From positions 1,054,001-1,118,000 of the forward strand of contig JADCRB010000064.1 in assembly GCA_021464245.1 (NCBI GenBank): a stretch of 64,000 nucleotides of DNA. The letters are read 5' to 3'. Shown in pieces: positions 48,943 to 62,172 of this stretch (position 1 is the first letter of the stretch; the number at the start of each line of letters is the position of its first letter). The position numbers were made by a program, and so were the translations under genes. The stretch is from Carallia brachiata. Taxonomy: Eukaryota > Streptophyta > Magnoliopsida > Malpighiales > Rhizophoraceae. The notes under the pieces were generated by a model. That model made no database searches, was not told the DNA's origin, and saw only the letters and a program-made list of their open reading frames with translations.

Positions 48943-50942
48943 AAATGCATTGGTTATCACACACATTTATTTATATTTATAAAAAAAACTGATTTAATTT
49001 TAATAGTTAAAGGAGACACTAATATAAAATAAATAATTAAAATTTTTCTTATTTTTTTTTTTTAAAAATATTTGATCAAATTTGTTAAAAATTATTATTT
49101 TTTTAAAAAAATATTTTTATTGGGTGTTCTTACATACATAAGGTCTTTTAATTAAAAAAAAAAAAACAGAAGAAATATCTGAAGTGAACCAAAAATTTTT
49201 TTAAAAAATTAAAAGTTCTACTAGGAATTGTAGTTAAACACTTCTTTTTTCCGCATGTAGCAGCCATCCACCATTTGTTTTCGAGATACATGCCGCCAAC
49301 TAACCCCACATAAAATAATTATCTGAGCAATCTATATCGGTGATTTTCAATGTCTAAATCAACTGGCACGCCTTTATCTATCAGGATGACGTCTTCAGGG
49401 CCTGCACGCCTTGACACGGTCCTCAAATTTGCACCGTCCACAGATGTAAGGACGGCGATCCAACGGTCAAAGGGTGACGAGGGGACGTTATGAAAGTAAG
49501 AAATGAAGAAGGACATAACCGTGGGGCCCCTGGGCTTCTTGTTTGTTGCGTGTTGGACGGGGTTAAATCAAGGAACAAGAAAACTTGGAAACCAACGAAC
49601 GGTAGCCATGGTTTCATGGGTCACACGAACTTTTTCCTCTTTTTTAATACCGTCCACATATTTGCATTTATATTGGATACAACCCAAAGAGTCATGGAAG
49701 CAGGATAGTGAAAACTAATGCCCAACAAAAATAAATATGGTGAGAGCCAATGCTGCCCGTAACAAACAAGAAAATCATTTATGATAATAAATTAGTAGTG
49801 ATTTAGTATTTTTTTTATTAATTTAAGTTTGACCCGTCTTGTTGTCATCTATTTTTTACAATTTATAAAAATTTATATTGCGATATAATATTTAATTATA
49901 AATTTATTAATATTAAAATTAGATATGAAATGAATTTATATAAATTTAATAATACTTAAATAAATATCTCTTTATAAAATATATTAAATGAAGTCGCTGG
50001 GAGATAATTTTAACTTTAAATAATGGATACAAGGACTGATACTGTTACAGTTCCGCCCTTTTCTGCTATAAGAAAAAGCAAACAAGAAAGGAACTCTCAA
50101 ACAAATATCTTGTCGGACAAGATGGGAAGAGGAAGTGAGGACGAAAGCTGGCCAGAAACATTTATGAGATATGACTAAAAATTAATGAGTAATGAATAAA
50201 ATATTTTAAAATATATAATTTTAAAAAAATTAATTATTTAATTTAATAATATTTAAAATTATAATTATATATTTAAAATATTTTAAAATATAATTTTAAG
50301 ATATTTATCATCAAGAATAAAACAAAGAAGATTCAAGAAAGCCATAAAATTTTGTAAACACAAATCACCATAAAATATAATTTGTTTAACATAATATGTT
50401 ATTAAATGCAGCATAAATTGAAATAGTACACGCCAAAACTTAAAAGAAAAAAAAAGAAAACACCAAGTCCAAAAAAAACAAAAAAATAGCAAGGAACCTT
50501 GTTGTACTGCCGTAAAATTTTAATTTAAATAATATTAATAATATATTAATAAATATAAAATTAAGAATTCCACCTTTTAACTTTTTTAATTGTTCCTCTT
50601 CTTTCAATTAATTAACTTAAATTTTAAAAAAATAAAAAAATCCTGTTGTACCCTACAATACAGATACATTACATGGGATGGTTATAAAATTTATTTAATG
50701 ATAAATTTTACTTAAAATATTTTTTAATTTTTTATTTATCATTTATATTTTTTTAAAATTATATTTAATACGTTAATTTTATTATAAATTTTATTTAAAA
50801 TATTTTTAATTTTTTAATTATTATTTATAATTTTTTTAAAATCATATTTAATAAGTTAATTTTATTTGTTTAATAATACTCATTAAATATTTTTTTTAAT
50901 TATAAATATGTGATAAATATTTAATTACTATATTAGATAAAA
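48943..50942. other. intergenic DNA with a tandem repeat
   Basis: 49300-49720 is less AT-rich, with overlapping short frames on both strands that I cannot assign to a gene. About 50699-50870 holds two copies of an 83-84 bp AT-rich unit. The remainder is AT-rich. Confidence 0.4.
50699..50870. repeat. two-copy AT-rich tandem repeat, 83-84 bp unit
   Basis: Each unit runs from GATAAATTTTA or TATAAATTTTA through TTTAATTTTTTA to ATATTTAATA(C/A)GTTAATTTTA. Similarity is about 85-90 percent by eye. Confidence 0.7.
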
Positions 50943-51903
50943 GGTACCACATCATCAATGTTTGTTTACCAGGTAGGTGAATTTATTTTTTTAAAATTTT
51001 TTTCAAATTTGTTTAAGAATTAAAGAAATAAAAAAAATAAAAAAATAATTTTTTTGATAAAATTTCTTTTTAAACAATTAAACAAAAAAAATATCTCTCT
51101 CCCCTACCTCCCTCTACTCTCCTAGCCTCTCTCTTCCTTCTCTTCTTCCTTCTCCCTTTCTCTCTCCTCACCCCTCTCTCCTTCTTTTCTCTCTCCTCTC
51201 TCCAAGTAAACCAAACCCACAACTCGAATTTGTGGATGATAACTAAGAAAGAAAGGTATTACAATATCCGAGTATTTTTGATGTTACAAATAATTGTGAA
51301 CGAGTTAAAAACAGTAATTATACAAGGAATACTTAGTTGTGCAAAATCCTGCTATAACAAACTTAACTTTCTATAAAAAAAACTTAAATTTCTATAAAAT
51401 CCTTGGCCGCCGACTGAGTCACCGCGGCGGCCACTGCCTATTTCCTCCGAGTCCGTCTCTCCGACGGACTATTTTCATGGCTCCAAAAGTCGCGCAGAAA
51501 GGTCTTGGCGGCATCCGAGCTTGGGTAATAAGTCGGTTCAAATATATAGATTCTCTCTCTTCATTGCGTTGTAGGTTTGGTTTACTTTGGAGAGCGGGAA
51601 GAGACAGGAGAGAGGAAGGAAGGACGGAGAGGTGAGGAGAGAGAAAGGGAGGAGGGAGGCGAGAGAGGAGAGAACGGAGAGGCAGAGGAAGAGAGAGAAA
51701 GGAAGCAGAGAAAGAGGAGAGAGGAAGGGAGGAGAGTGAAGGAGGGGAGAGAGGGAGGAAGAGAGAGAGAATTTTTTTATTTTTTTATTGTTAAAAAGAG
51801 AAATTATTTTTTTTTAAAATTTAATTGTTAAATAAATCTAAAAAATTTATAAAAAAAATTAAATTCACTTGTCACCTTGGCTAATGTTGATGATCAGGTA
51901 ACC
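50943..51903. mobile_element. foldback element with polypyrimidine/polypurine arms
   Basis: The left edge GGTACCACATCATCAATGTT pairs with the reverse complement of the right edge (GGTTACCTGATCATCAACAT). Inside these lie similar AT-rich arms, then an almost pure pyrimidine tract (about 51093-51204) facing an almost pure purine tract (about 51589-51770). The central 380 bp is unique and has a GC-rich spot (about 51402-51500). No target duplication was found. Length and long arms suggest a MULE-like or foldback element. Confidence 0.6.
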
Positions 51904-53590
51904 CAACAATGTGATAACTTGTATCCGACGTGGGCAGTCTAATATTTGCTATTTAATCACACTTAACCGAAAAAGTACATGATAAATATTATTAGATTGA
52001 CGAATATTAGATTGACGAGAATAATGTGTGAGTATTATTTAATAAAAAAAATTATGGACAATAACTAAAAAATCAAAATATATTTTAAGTAAAATTAATC
52101 ATTATAGGTGGCCTGATGAATCAGCACTAGGCAAAGTCGAATTAGTTAAAAAATCGTTTAGGCCTCTAAATTGGAAAAAGTCCATGTATTCCACCGAATT
52201 TTTAAATTTTAGTTAATTTAAAAATTGTGATTGTATCATATTGAATTTCTTTTCTAAAAAAAATATAAAATTTGAGTGTTTTTTAATATAAAAAAACTTT
52301 TTTCCTTCAAGTCTTGTAGAAAAAAAAATTATAGAAGTAAGAAATTTATTGGGTGTACAAAGAAAAAAAAACAGAATTTTGTTTAAAATATTAACCCAGC
52401 ACCAGTTAAGCTCAATGATGATTGGACCCATGGTCCATTAATTTAATTTTCAGTTTGGGACAATACCCGGCCCAATTTACCAAAACAAAAAGGCTGGTGG
52501 ACAAATTTTTTGTCCACATAATTAAAATAATTTGACATAATAAAATTTTAAATTTATATTTTTAACTTACTTTTTTTGTCTTTTTATAATTTTGAGTAAT
52601 TTTTATAAATTTAAAACTTATTTATCTAAATTATTTGTTTGATCTATTTATCCATAAAATTTAATAAAAAGTCTAACAAATATTCAAATTAAATTAATCA
52701 AATTTCAATAAAATTTTAAATACTCAGATCTCTGAAAATTAAAAAAAAAAAAAACCCAACTCGCTACAAATTGGTACACAGGGTCTGATGTCCACCCCCG
52801 TCAAATGCATCAATTCTTAAACCACTTAAATGTATGCTTGTGAAGGAAAAAAAAACAGCAGCAAAGAACAGAATAAACAAATCGGATCGGAATTAAACAA
52901 AGCGCGGGCGGCCACAAAATGGGAACTCAAGTAAACTATGGACTTCTGCTCAAAAAAAAAAAAAAAAAACCTACGGAACTCAACAAAACGGCACATTACA
53001 AAGAAAGGAAAACAAGTAACCCCTGGCAGACAATACCACAGAAAAAAGTGGAACATATCGAAATTCAATATTATATTGCGTTTAATTTTGAGGAGCACGA
53101 GAACATTACCAAGATACATCTCCAGAAATGCCTTTTCTACAATTACAAAGATCACCAAAATATGTCACAACTACACTGCATTGAAACAGAAACATATACC
53201 AGCCATTAAACAAACAAATCTAAAAGAGAGGAACAGTCCCACTTTGCTATGCTTGCTAGTGATATCTACACACAAAAACAGAAAAACAAAACAAAACAAA
53301 AAAAGTGCTAATATTCCTCTCCTCTTCCATGTTTAATGGCCTTCCAAATCCGGAAATTCCGAGTATCTTTGCTCCAAAAAACAGATTCTACACCCAACGA
53401 TGTTTATTTTTTTTTTTAATACACACACACACACAGCAAAAAATGAAATTGCTTGCTTCGAATGCCATGTTTGATGTTTTGGCCCCACTGTCTTCAGAGA
53501 CTATATGCACAAGTTAAAAAGAGTCAACAAAAAGCTTCAATTAACCGCAAAAATCGCAAACAAATATTCAATCGCCACGTGGCTCACTTT
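51904..53590. other. intergenic DNA and zinc-finger gene 3' UTR
   Basis: AT-rich. Includes an A run at about 52951-52968 and a CA microsatellite at about 53420-53435. 53300-53590 is probably 3' UTR of the minus-strand CCCH gene. Frames on both strands here are unconvincing. Confidence 0.45.
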
Positions 53591-54715
53591 TTACTCCAGG
53601 ATGTCCGACACCCACTCGACATCAGGAGCACCGGTAGATTGACCCGAATCTGGCCCGACCCGATACAGCGAGTTCTCCTTGCTCAGCTTCTCGAACATCT
53701 TCGCACGCAAGTCTCTCCCCGACTCCACCCTCTCCATCGCAGGCTCCTCTTCTAAAGCCATGTCCCAGAAATCCAAGCACCCGAATCCCGATCGAGTCCG
53801 CACGCGGGCGGTAGTCGGGGTTGCAGGCAAGCTGCGGAAACCGGGTCGGATAGTGCACCTGATTGGAGACCCGAACCCGGATCCACCACCCTGCAGGTTC
53901 CAAGACACAGGCATGGACTTTACCTTTCCCAGCTGCAATTTCCTCATAGAAGTGATCATTTCGTTGATCGAGTTGGAACCGAGGGAATGACTTAATGACG
54001 GAGTAATCGGCGGCGAGTCTCCCAACGGAGTAGCCGGAGGCGAAACCGACACCGGAGAGGACGAAAACGACAGCGATTTGACGCACGAAGAAGCGTCGAT
54101 CAGCTGCCTCAAAGGCAATGCATCGGAGGACGAATCAGCCGAACAACAAAGACTCCTGGGACTCTGGTGGTGAGTCAACACCCTGAGCTGCTCCGGCGAG
54201 TGAGCGAAAAAACAGACTCTCCTCCTGCAGTTAGTCCCGTCTTTACACGGCTGAGTACGGTACCGCGCAGGGTGCAGCCAGCACTCGAACACGCCGTGCG
54301 CCAGCTCACAAGCATCTCCTTTCTGGCAGTTTCCTTTCCGAAAATCGGGGCAAGCCGTACCCGAATAATGGTACTTTCTCGGGTCTCTCCTCCGAGCTTT
54401 CTCCCCCGGGTGCGCGTACGGACACTCGGTCCAGTCATGTGACCTGCCACGTGCGCACTGCCTCACCTTGAACTCGTAGATACGGAAGTGATCGCAGGAG
54501 TACGCGTCCACTGGAGAGTCCGATGCCTCTCCATCCGAATCCATGTCCGGGTCGTTCGACGGCAGATAACGCTGCAGTGCGGCCAACGCTTCTTGGAGAT
54601 AGTAGGGACTGTAGTCAGAGGCGGTGGAGGCATCGCCGGAGCGGGGAGAGTAAATATCTGGATTCAGTTCGTCGGTTATAGTCCACGGCGGAGCCGGAGC
54701 TGTGCCGAGCATCAT
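53591..54715 (-). CDS. arginine-rich tandem CCCH zinc-finger protein (OZF/TZF type)
   Basis: RNA-binding regulator of the plant RR-TZF family, which acts in stress and hormone responses through mRNA turnover in cytoplasmic foci. A single exon of 374 residues, intact. A leucine-rich stretch [13 protein letters not shown] may be an export signal. The RR region ([20 protein letters not shown], then C-X3-H) precedes two fingers, C-X7-C-X5-C-X3-H ([20 protein letters not shown]) and, after 16 residues, C-X5-C-X4-C-X3-H ([18 protein letters not shown]). The C-terminal half is Ser/Pro-rich and includes a [13 protein letters not shown] segment, ending VEWVSDILE. Coding sequence is GC-rich against AT-rich flanks. 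The start could be either of two adjacent Met codons. A TATATAC motif lies on the minus strand near 54795. Closest remembered relatives are Arabidopsis OZF1/OZF2. Confidence 0.95.
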   Translation of the reverse strand: MMLGTAPAPPWTITDELNPDIYSPRSGDASTASDYSPYYLQEALAALQRYLPSNDPDMDSDGEASDSPVDAYSCDHFRIYEFKVRQCARGRSHDWTECPYAHPGEKARRRDPRKYHYSGTACPDFRKGNCQKGDACELAHGVFECWLHPARYRTQPCKDGTNCRRRVCFFAHSPEQLRVLTHHQSPRSLCCSADSSSDALPLRQLIDASSCVKSLSFSSSPVSVSPPATPLGDSPPITPSLSHSLGSNSINEMITSMRKLQLGKVKSMPVSWNLQGGGSGFGSPIRCTIRPGFRSLPATPTTARVRTRSGFGCLDFWDMALEEEPAMERVESGRDLRAKMFEKLSKENSLYRVGPDSGQSTGAPDVEWVSDILE

Positions 54716-55224
54716 CTTTTCTTTCTATGTTATTCTATCGCGGTGGCCTTCGTTTTTGTATACAGAATCACCAGCATTGCCTAGCTTGGTTTGTATATAA
54801 ACTGCTCAAAAAGGTGGGGAATTTTAACTCTGGTTCTGTTGGGTTAACCCTGGTTAGATTAAATTCCTCGCCAGCCATATTTTCCACCGCGGTTAATTTA
54901 TTCTAAAATACCGAGCTACGCAGTGGTCAGGCAGCGTGACCTAAAGGCCGAATGAGGGTGTTAAACGTGTTCAGATTTCGGATTCTGTTGAACGCGTGGC
55001 GGATTCTAAACAATGGTGAGCGAATAATTATCAGACAAGCTGTTCGTTGAACTCTTGACTTTATCAGGATTTTTGATTGTGGGCCACGCCCCTAGTGTTT
55101 CAAAGGCCGTGAATGGTGGGACACGCGAAATAAAGATGGAAAATAATACCCCATTGCTTTTTATCTTTTTTTTATTTTTTTTTTTAGAAAAATTGCCCTC
55201 AAAAACATAAAAAAATATAAGAGT
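54716..55224. promoter_or_regulatory. CCCH gene promoter region
   Basis: Minus-strand promoter, with a TATA-like TTTATATAC near 54793-54801 about 80 bp before the start codon, then unassigned sequence. No other gene was seen. Confidence 0.4.
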
Positions 55225-55735
55225 TAGAATACATTTAATCTCATATAATTTAATTATTTTATATTTTTTTTTATAATTTTAATTTAAATAATAAATTTTT
55301 TTATATTTTTTAATTCTAGTAACTAACACCAGTGATTCATTAAATTAATTGACATAAATTAGTTAAAATTATATTATTTTATAATTTTGTTTCTTTATAA
55401 AAAAATATGTCACTTATTTTTTAAATTAAATTTTAGTATATCTCACATTATTTACTTTACAATTTTTTTTATTTTTAATTTACTGTAGATATTGATATAT
55501 AAGTATTTGAGACAGTATTTATAATTAATTTTTACATAAAATATAATGAAGTTATTGTAATTATAAAATAATATAATTGTTGTCAATTTTTATTAATCAA
55601 GTTAATAAATTGTTGTAAGTGGAGTTTATTGTCAAAATTAAAAAATATAAAAAAATTTATTATTTAAATTAAAATTATAAAGAGATAAAATGTAAAATAA
55701 CTAAATTATATTAGAATTAAATGATTTAACCCCGA
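55225..55735. mobile_element. foldback (long inverted repeat) element
   Basis: The left arm (about 55225-55395) recurs inverted at about 55555-55735. For example TATAATTTTAATTTAAATAA and ATTTTTTTATATTTTTTAAT are found in the left arm and in the reverse complement of the right arm. Outer edges are imprecise, and no target duplication was identified. Confidence 0.55.
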
Positions 55736-58700
55736 GATATAAAGCTGTATTAAATATGTAGTGCCCGAAATTTTATCTGAGAAAGAAATGATTGTTTTTC
55801 CATATTAAGCCAATCAATAATCCTCAATGCTAACGATAACAGTTTTTTAAGAGGAAGCAGCCAAGTTTAGCGTGAACCTCCTAAGTTGGAATCAAAACCG
55901 ATGCGAAACACTGTAATTTCCCATTGTAATTTCCCACCGGAGGCCAATACAGGGAGCGACCCTGTGGTCATAAAACTGACTATACTAGGTGCCGGTTCTA
56001 CTCCCAAAAATTATTAAAAATTTATTTTTATTTTCTTTTTTTAAATTTTAAATTTAAATAAATTAAACATAGTTAATATTATTTTAAACATACTTAATAA
56101 TGTTCATAAATATATTTTTTTAAAAACTAAAATTTTTATTTTTTTTAAAATTATTTTTTCATTAAGACAGAGAGTTGTGATTAGCGTAAAGCTAAAATTA
56201 AATATGCCCTCTACCTTTACCGTTTCCCACAGTCAAATTAGAAGATTAATATTTGTGAGTATCATGTGAAATTGTGTTTATATATTTTTTTTTCCAAATA
56301 CCATGTTCATACCTTTTTTATAGGTTGGGATGGTGAAGAGACTCACCTTCAAATGTGAGTCACAAATTTACATTCCTACTTAATCAAGTGATGATGATAT
56401 ATGTATATTGAGCTTATAAAATAATGAACAATTTGATGATATTTATTGAGCTAATAGAGTTTCATATAAATTTAGTATAAATTAGTGATTCAATACGAAT
56501 AAATTTATAAAATGTTATCTTTACTGATTTTTTTTTTTTTAAATTATATCATGTCCATGACACTATTTCCCATCAACTGTGTGTGATCGATGGATTACAT
56601 TTGATGGAGTGTTTCTCATTTTGTTTTTTTTTTTTTTTTTGTAGCTGAGTATGAGCTGCTACTCCCCAAATTCTTAACTGAGTAAAAATTCATAGGGGGA
56701 AAAAAATTGGCCATAGAAAAATAATGAACACCGTCCAAAAGTTAATTGCAGTCACTAGACGATTTTGTACCCACGATACGACAACGCGAATTAAAAGCAG
56801 TTGAAGGGTAGGTGGTCCTTTAAAAGCTAACAATTGCTACTTAGTTCTCCATTTCCATTTTCCATCCCCATCTACGGGAGTGTGAGGAAGGGTGAAAAAA
56901 AAGGAAAAAAATAAAAAAAATAAAAAAATAAAATTATTTAGAAAAGTAAAAAAATGTTAAGAAAAAATATAATGAAAGAAAAAATAAATAATAATTTATG
57001 AGAGAAAAAATAGTAAAAAAATAAGTTATTTAGATAAGTAAAAAAATTTAAAAAAAAATAAAAAAATAAATTATAATAATTATAAATTTTTTTCTTACAA
57101 AATAAATAAATCTGATTTCAACTTAAATAAGCTGACCAGTTAAGTATTTGCTCCAATAGTTAAGGAGAGTGCCTCTCTATTATGAAGTGGAGAGTTTAAC
57201 TTTTATCAATCTTATTTCTCTCTTCTTTTATATGCTGAATAGAATTTTTATAAATAAAAAAAATATAATTTAGGCAGGATTCTAGCCGTTCATTATGTGT
57301 AGAAAAAATTATTGTGAGCACTTGAAAGCAGGAAAGAACATTACGCTACACGTGGAGGCTTAATATGTTATAAGGACAAGAAATGCGCCACGTGCGATCA
57401 AAGACTGCCAAATTCGGCACAGAAAATCTTCTGGCATTTTGGCAAAAACTCTGCTAAGCACCTGGCTTGGCTGGTTCTGGATGACAATTTTTTTTTTTAT
57501 TTTGGCAGGTTTTGGCTTGTAATTAATTTCGAAGAAATGTCAGCGGGTTTACTCTGAATAATAATGTTGGCGCACCCTCCAACTAATGCATTAAATTGAT
57601 AATCTTTTCTCCGTGTTTAGAGGAGGGAATTGGGGTGAGAGAGAGGAAAACCACGTGAAAGCAAATTGGTATCGTTTGTGGAACTTTACGGCGTCTTAAA
57701 AACTAAGGAAAATCTCAAAAAATATTTTATTGGAATATATATAGATGCATAAAATATAAATAATTAGATTATTAAATTTAAAAGAAAAAAAAAAAATAAT
57801 TATTAAATATTATTATAAAGTATGTATATAATTTTATTATGTTAAAAATGAGTTATATAGTAATAGTCATTAACTAATACATTAACAAGTTTATTCTTTC
57901 AGATTTATGTCCATTTTAATCTTGCATATTTTCTTTGTATTAAATGACCTCCGAGATCCAAATGAATGGGAGAATTGACTTGATTCTTATGTGTTGGAAA
58001 ATACAGAGAAACTAAACAAAAAAAAAAAAGAAAATATAGAGAAAGAAGTAGCTACTGTTTAATGCGTCCAAATTATGTCACACAGATTGATTACAGGCTT
58101 CCGAAACACTTCCCAATCTAGGCAAGATTAGATGATCGAGCGGCGTCTATTTTCCACAACCCAAAGCCTCTCATGGAGAATATACATAAGTTATAGTAGG
58201 AGGAAGTTTCCCAGATGCCATTAGAAGCAGGATTTGTACTTACTTTACCTTCGTATAACTTTAGACATTTAACTATAACGGAAGAAGAGGCTACAACTCT
58301 CGGATTTCTCTCTAATAATTGTGAGTCATTTGTGGGGAGAGGTTACAGACTCCCAACTTTTAAAGTAGGGTGGAGTAAGCTCATCATGGGGGATCATTAA
58401 AAATATACCAACACTATATATTATCATTAAACTTTCAACATTCCTATATGCCTTTTGTTCGTGCCTGTTTTAAGACGGACTTTACAAACATTGTTCTCCG
58501 TTATTTCTTTATTTTTTTTTCGAATTTAATAATTTATTGACTCATGATCTCTCTTTAATTCTACTTATAAAATCTTACCTATTTTCCAATTCCATACGTG
58601 CATGCATATCCATTTATTTTTTGAGATGTCTGATAATCACTATCCGTGTGATTTAGTTGCTAAGAGACTTAAACTTTCAAATTTATTAGTAAAAGTTCAA

Positions 58701-59601
58701 ATTCCACCAAAATTGATTGATAAATTCAACTTTATGGTTCACATTATATTAATACTCTGATTGGCAAATTAGAATAAACGAAAAAGAAAGAAAAATACGT
58801 AGATTAAGGTAAAATCTGTTGTTTTGGGAAAAATGAAATGAAAAAGCATGGAAGGTTGCAAAGTACCAGTTCGGTACTATCCAATATAAAATTTTAAAGA
58901 AAAAAGTACAAGAATTAGAAAAAAAAATAAGAAGAAATTACCTAAATACCCTAACTCATTATCTCACCTAACTAATAATATGGACAATTTGATCATTTAA
59001 CAATCTAACTAAAATCATTTCACTTTTTACTCATTTTTTTTCTCATGTTTTTTTATTTATCAAAACAAAAGATCCATTCACATTTCTTTCTCACAAATTT
59101 TTTTCTAACCATTTTCTTTTTTAATCTCTTTCTTTCTAATTAAAATTTTACTATCCAATCAAGGACAAAGTGTTAAGATGGCAAGTATTATCCCTTATTC
59201 TTAGTTTTCACACCAAAAAAAAAAGGATATCGAGGTGAAGTCGCCGTCAGAATTTAAAGCGACTCACGTTTTTGGCGGCCTAATGTGCGGTAACAGAAAC
59301 AGGGCACTACAAATGAAAACGCCGATACATGACCTTGGATTCACGGTCGACAAGGGTAAAAGCAAGCCGACAAAAGTGGAAGGAGCTCCCGATACAACTA
59401 AATATGAATAAATGATGTACGGATATTCCAAAATATATACCAAAGTACGCAAAATCCTCTTTCTCTACACGTGGCTTTGTCTTTTTCCGGAACATCGACG
59501 ATACCTTCCTGCGTGACTTTCTATTATAAACGTGGCGAAACCTGCACGGTCCGATCTCCTGGATGTCGAGATTCCCCTGATTTTAACATTTAATTTGTAT
59601 T
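55736..59601. other. AT-rich intergenic DNA
   Basis: No gene was seen. tRNA-like box pairs occur at about 57146-57205 and 58655-58720 without clean duplicated flanks. 56885-57110 is A-rich low-complexity sequence. 59220-59560 is less AT-rich but has no recognisable protein. Confidence 0.4.
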
Positions 59602-59604
59602 TTA

Positions 59605-59860
59605 GCGTGTGTTTGTTTCTTGTAAAATTTTTTTTTATATTTGTTTCATAAAAAATATTTTACATAAATAAAATTTAGAGAAAATTTTCAAATTTTCAGA
59701 TAAAATAACTTCTCGTTTTGCAGAGCTGAAGTTATTTTCGGAGAAAACACAAACTGTATTATTAGTAAATGACAAAGAAAAATCATTATTTTCATTACAA
59801 ATATTTTTTTCTGCAAATATTTTATAAATGTAAATTATTTTACAGTAAACAAATAGACCC
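59605..59860 (+). mobile_element. Tourist-like MITE, copy A
   Basis: Ends GCGTGTGTTTGTTTCTTGTA and, inverted, GGGTCTATTTGTTTACTGTA form terminal repeats. TTA lies on both sides (59602-59604, 59861-59863). Interior shares TTCAAATTTTCAGATAAAAT and ACAGAGCTGAA-type blocks with copy B at 61891. Confidence 0.6.
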
Positions 59861-59863
59861 TTA

Positions 59864-61890
59864 ATAGAAAATAATTGTGTGTTAATTTTTTTATATTGAA
59901 TGTAATAAAAGTAATAATTTTTGTAACAAAAATATAATATTTACAGTTAAAAATAATAATTTTTAATTTTTATTATAAAATCAATAAATTTTATTATAAA
60001 AATTATAAATTTTATTACATTGTGTATGCTAATCAACACACTAAATATAGACACACGCATTAGTGTTCATATTTTTAACTGTGCTGAAACCTAATGCAAG
60101 AATTGACAAATAAAACATTTGCATAAAGTATACAACGAAGAGGCCCTATTACCTAGACCGGGCCCTTAAAAGGGGTAAACAGAGTTAGTGTAGCCCTGAA
60201 CGCCGGAATCTGCCTACTTTTTCTTATTTTCTACAAAAACACATATGATGTGAAACGGGTGATATAAAATATGCAAATGGGTATCATATAATTTGCACGT
60301 AATATTTTTTTGAAAGTTGTTTGCAAATTCTTTTTTTTTTTTTTTTTCACATTCTCTTTAACCGTACCTTAGCACATCATATATATTTTTTTGAAAAAAA
60401 AAGAAAAATGCAGTGGAGATAGGAGGCCACCCACGCCTAGTGTCTCCCCACCCTGTCCCTCTATCGAAACCGTACAATGAAATGTAAATCAGCATGCGAC
60501 ATGCCAAAAAAATAATGGGCTCATAAACTTAAAACGCAATGTTATTTTCAAACAACGTAGAGGGTTAAAAATTTTTATTTTTCGAACATACTTTCGGTGG
60601 CAATATGGTATGTGGTCATAACTGGATTTCAGTTACTATTGTCTTTTCGATATAAAAGAAAGAAAATACTCTTATATTTAAAAAAAAATAAAAATAAATG
60701 TAACTTATCAGATTTTACGTGTAACTGATTGAATTGTAAGTGTAATTAAGTATAAAAAATTTTTTTCTTTATAATTAATTATACTTACTATTCAATTAAT
60801 TATATATTTAATTCAATTAATTATATTTGATTAATATTTTAAGTTTTTTTTTTTTTAGAAATGTAACTTTTTTTCAAGGACCAAAAAAACTGACATGTTG
60901 GGCCAATGGTTGACTGCTTACCGAAAAAGACCCCGAACAACTGTAGGTCACCGCCACATAAGGTCATCAAAGGTTCCCAAGAAGACTTTTACATAAGTGG
61001 CGGATGCTGCCTCAGAATTCACGCTGCTCTTTTGACAAAATGAATTAGATGATATAACTCTACCGAGGCTGTGGAAAGTCCTGTATGGTGCTACAAGTGA
61101 AGGACAATTTTAATCCCCTGTAGTAATCGTCATTTCAAAGTTTAGACTTTATTGCAAGACAGGCAGCAACTCTAAAATAGACAATAATTCATCTATATAT
61201 ATATTATATTGAGCAGAGATTGTCAACATTATTGAGATTTAGACAACGAAAGAAAAGCATGTGAAAGGTAGTATTTTAATTTGTGGCTTCACTGGTTTTG
61301 CGTCCCGGGACACAAGCCCCAAGATAGTGGTGCACTTTGGCAAACAACGATCCAGTGGACAACGATGGATCCACGGCACTCTAGTAAAGAAAGCATGCTC
61401 AGCATGTCTAGACAAGCCTATCTTAATAATAATTATAGCAGTTCATGTTGGCCCAGAAATTGGTCTTTATAGAAAGGAATAAATAATTATAAAAAAAAAG
61501 TGAAACGTAAAATTAATATTTTATAAATAATTATTTTTTTGTAATAATATTTTTTTAATAACAAAAATATATTTTTCTTTTTACTTTTATTGTAGAGAGA
61601 AAAAATATAACCGTAAAAAAAAATTTAATTATAATATATTTACTTTACGTATTATATTTTTTCTGTGATTATATATAATTGGACACTCTCACGATTATCG
61701 ATCTAAGCGGAGATGGGGAGAAGTAATGATCCCAAAGCTTAACTTTAAGTTGGAAATATTGGTGTCTTCCTTACGTGGAATAAGAAAAATGTGCATTCGA
61801 AAGTTAGAATGACGGGGTACCTAATCCTACGTGTTAAAAACTTACTAGTTTTTTTGAAATTTAAAATTCTTCTCCTAAAACACCAAATAT
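59864..61890. other. AT-rich intergenic DNA
   Basis: No gene was seen. Frames at 61261-61482 are short and unsupported. Confidence 0.45.
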
Positions 61891-62172
61891 AGTGTGTTTG
61901 TTTCCTATAAAATATTTTATAGGAAAAAATTTTACAGATTTTTCGGGCGTTTATTTCACGGAAAATATTTTTACATAAGTAAAATTTAAAGAAAATTTTC
62001 AAATTTTTAGATAAAATAACTTCTCCTTTTACAGAGCTGAAATTATTTTTAGGAAAAATATAAATTGTACTATAAATAAGTGAGAAATAAAAATTATTAT
62101 TTTCATTATAAATATTTTTTTTTACAAATATTATATAAAATATAAATTATTTTATTACAAACAAACACGCAG
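61891..62172 (+). mobile_element. Tourist-like MITE, copy B
   Basis: About 280 bp, same orientation as copy A. Ends AGTGTGTTTGTTTCC and, inverted, CTGCGTGTTTGTTTG. The interior is closely similar to copy A over most of its length. The flanking target duplication is not clean, so edges may be off by a few bases. Confidence 0.5.

Noticed and set aside
49319..49718. Overlapping frames in a less AT-rich patch
   Set aside because: Short, competing on both strands, without motifs or splice structure; probably compositional.
51577..51831. Arg/Glu/Gly-rich 84-residue frame
   Set aside because: It is the purine tract of the foldback element, open in all frames by composition.
54175..54450. Antisense and shifted frames over the CCCH gene
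   Set aside because: GC-rich coding sequence opens other frames; only the 374-residue frame has the zinc fingers.
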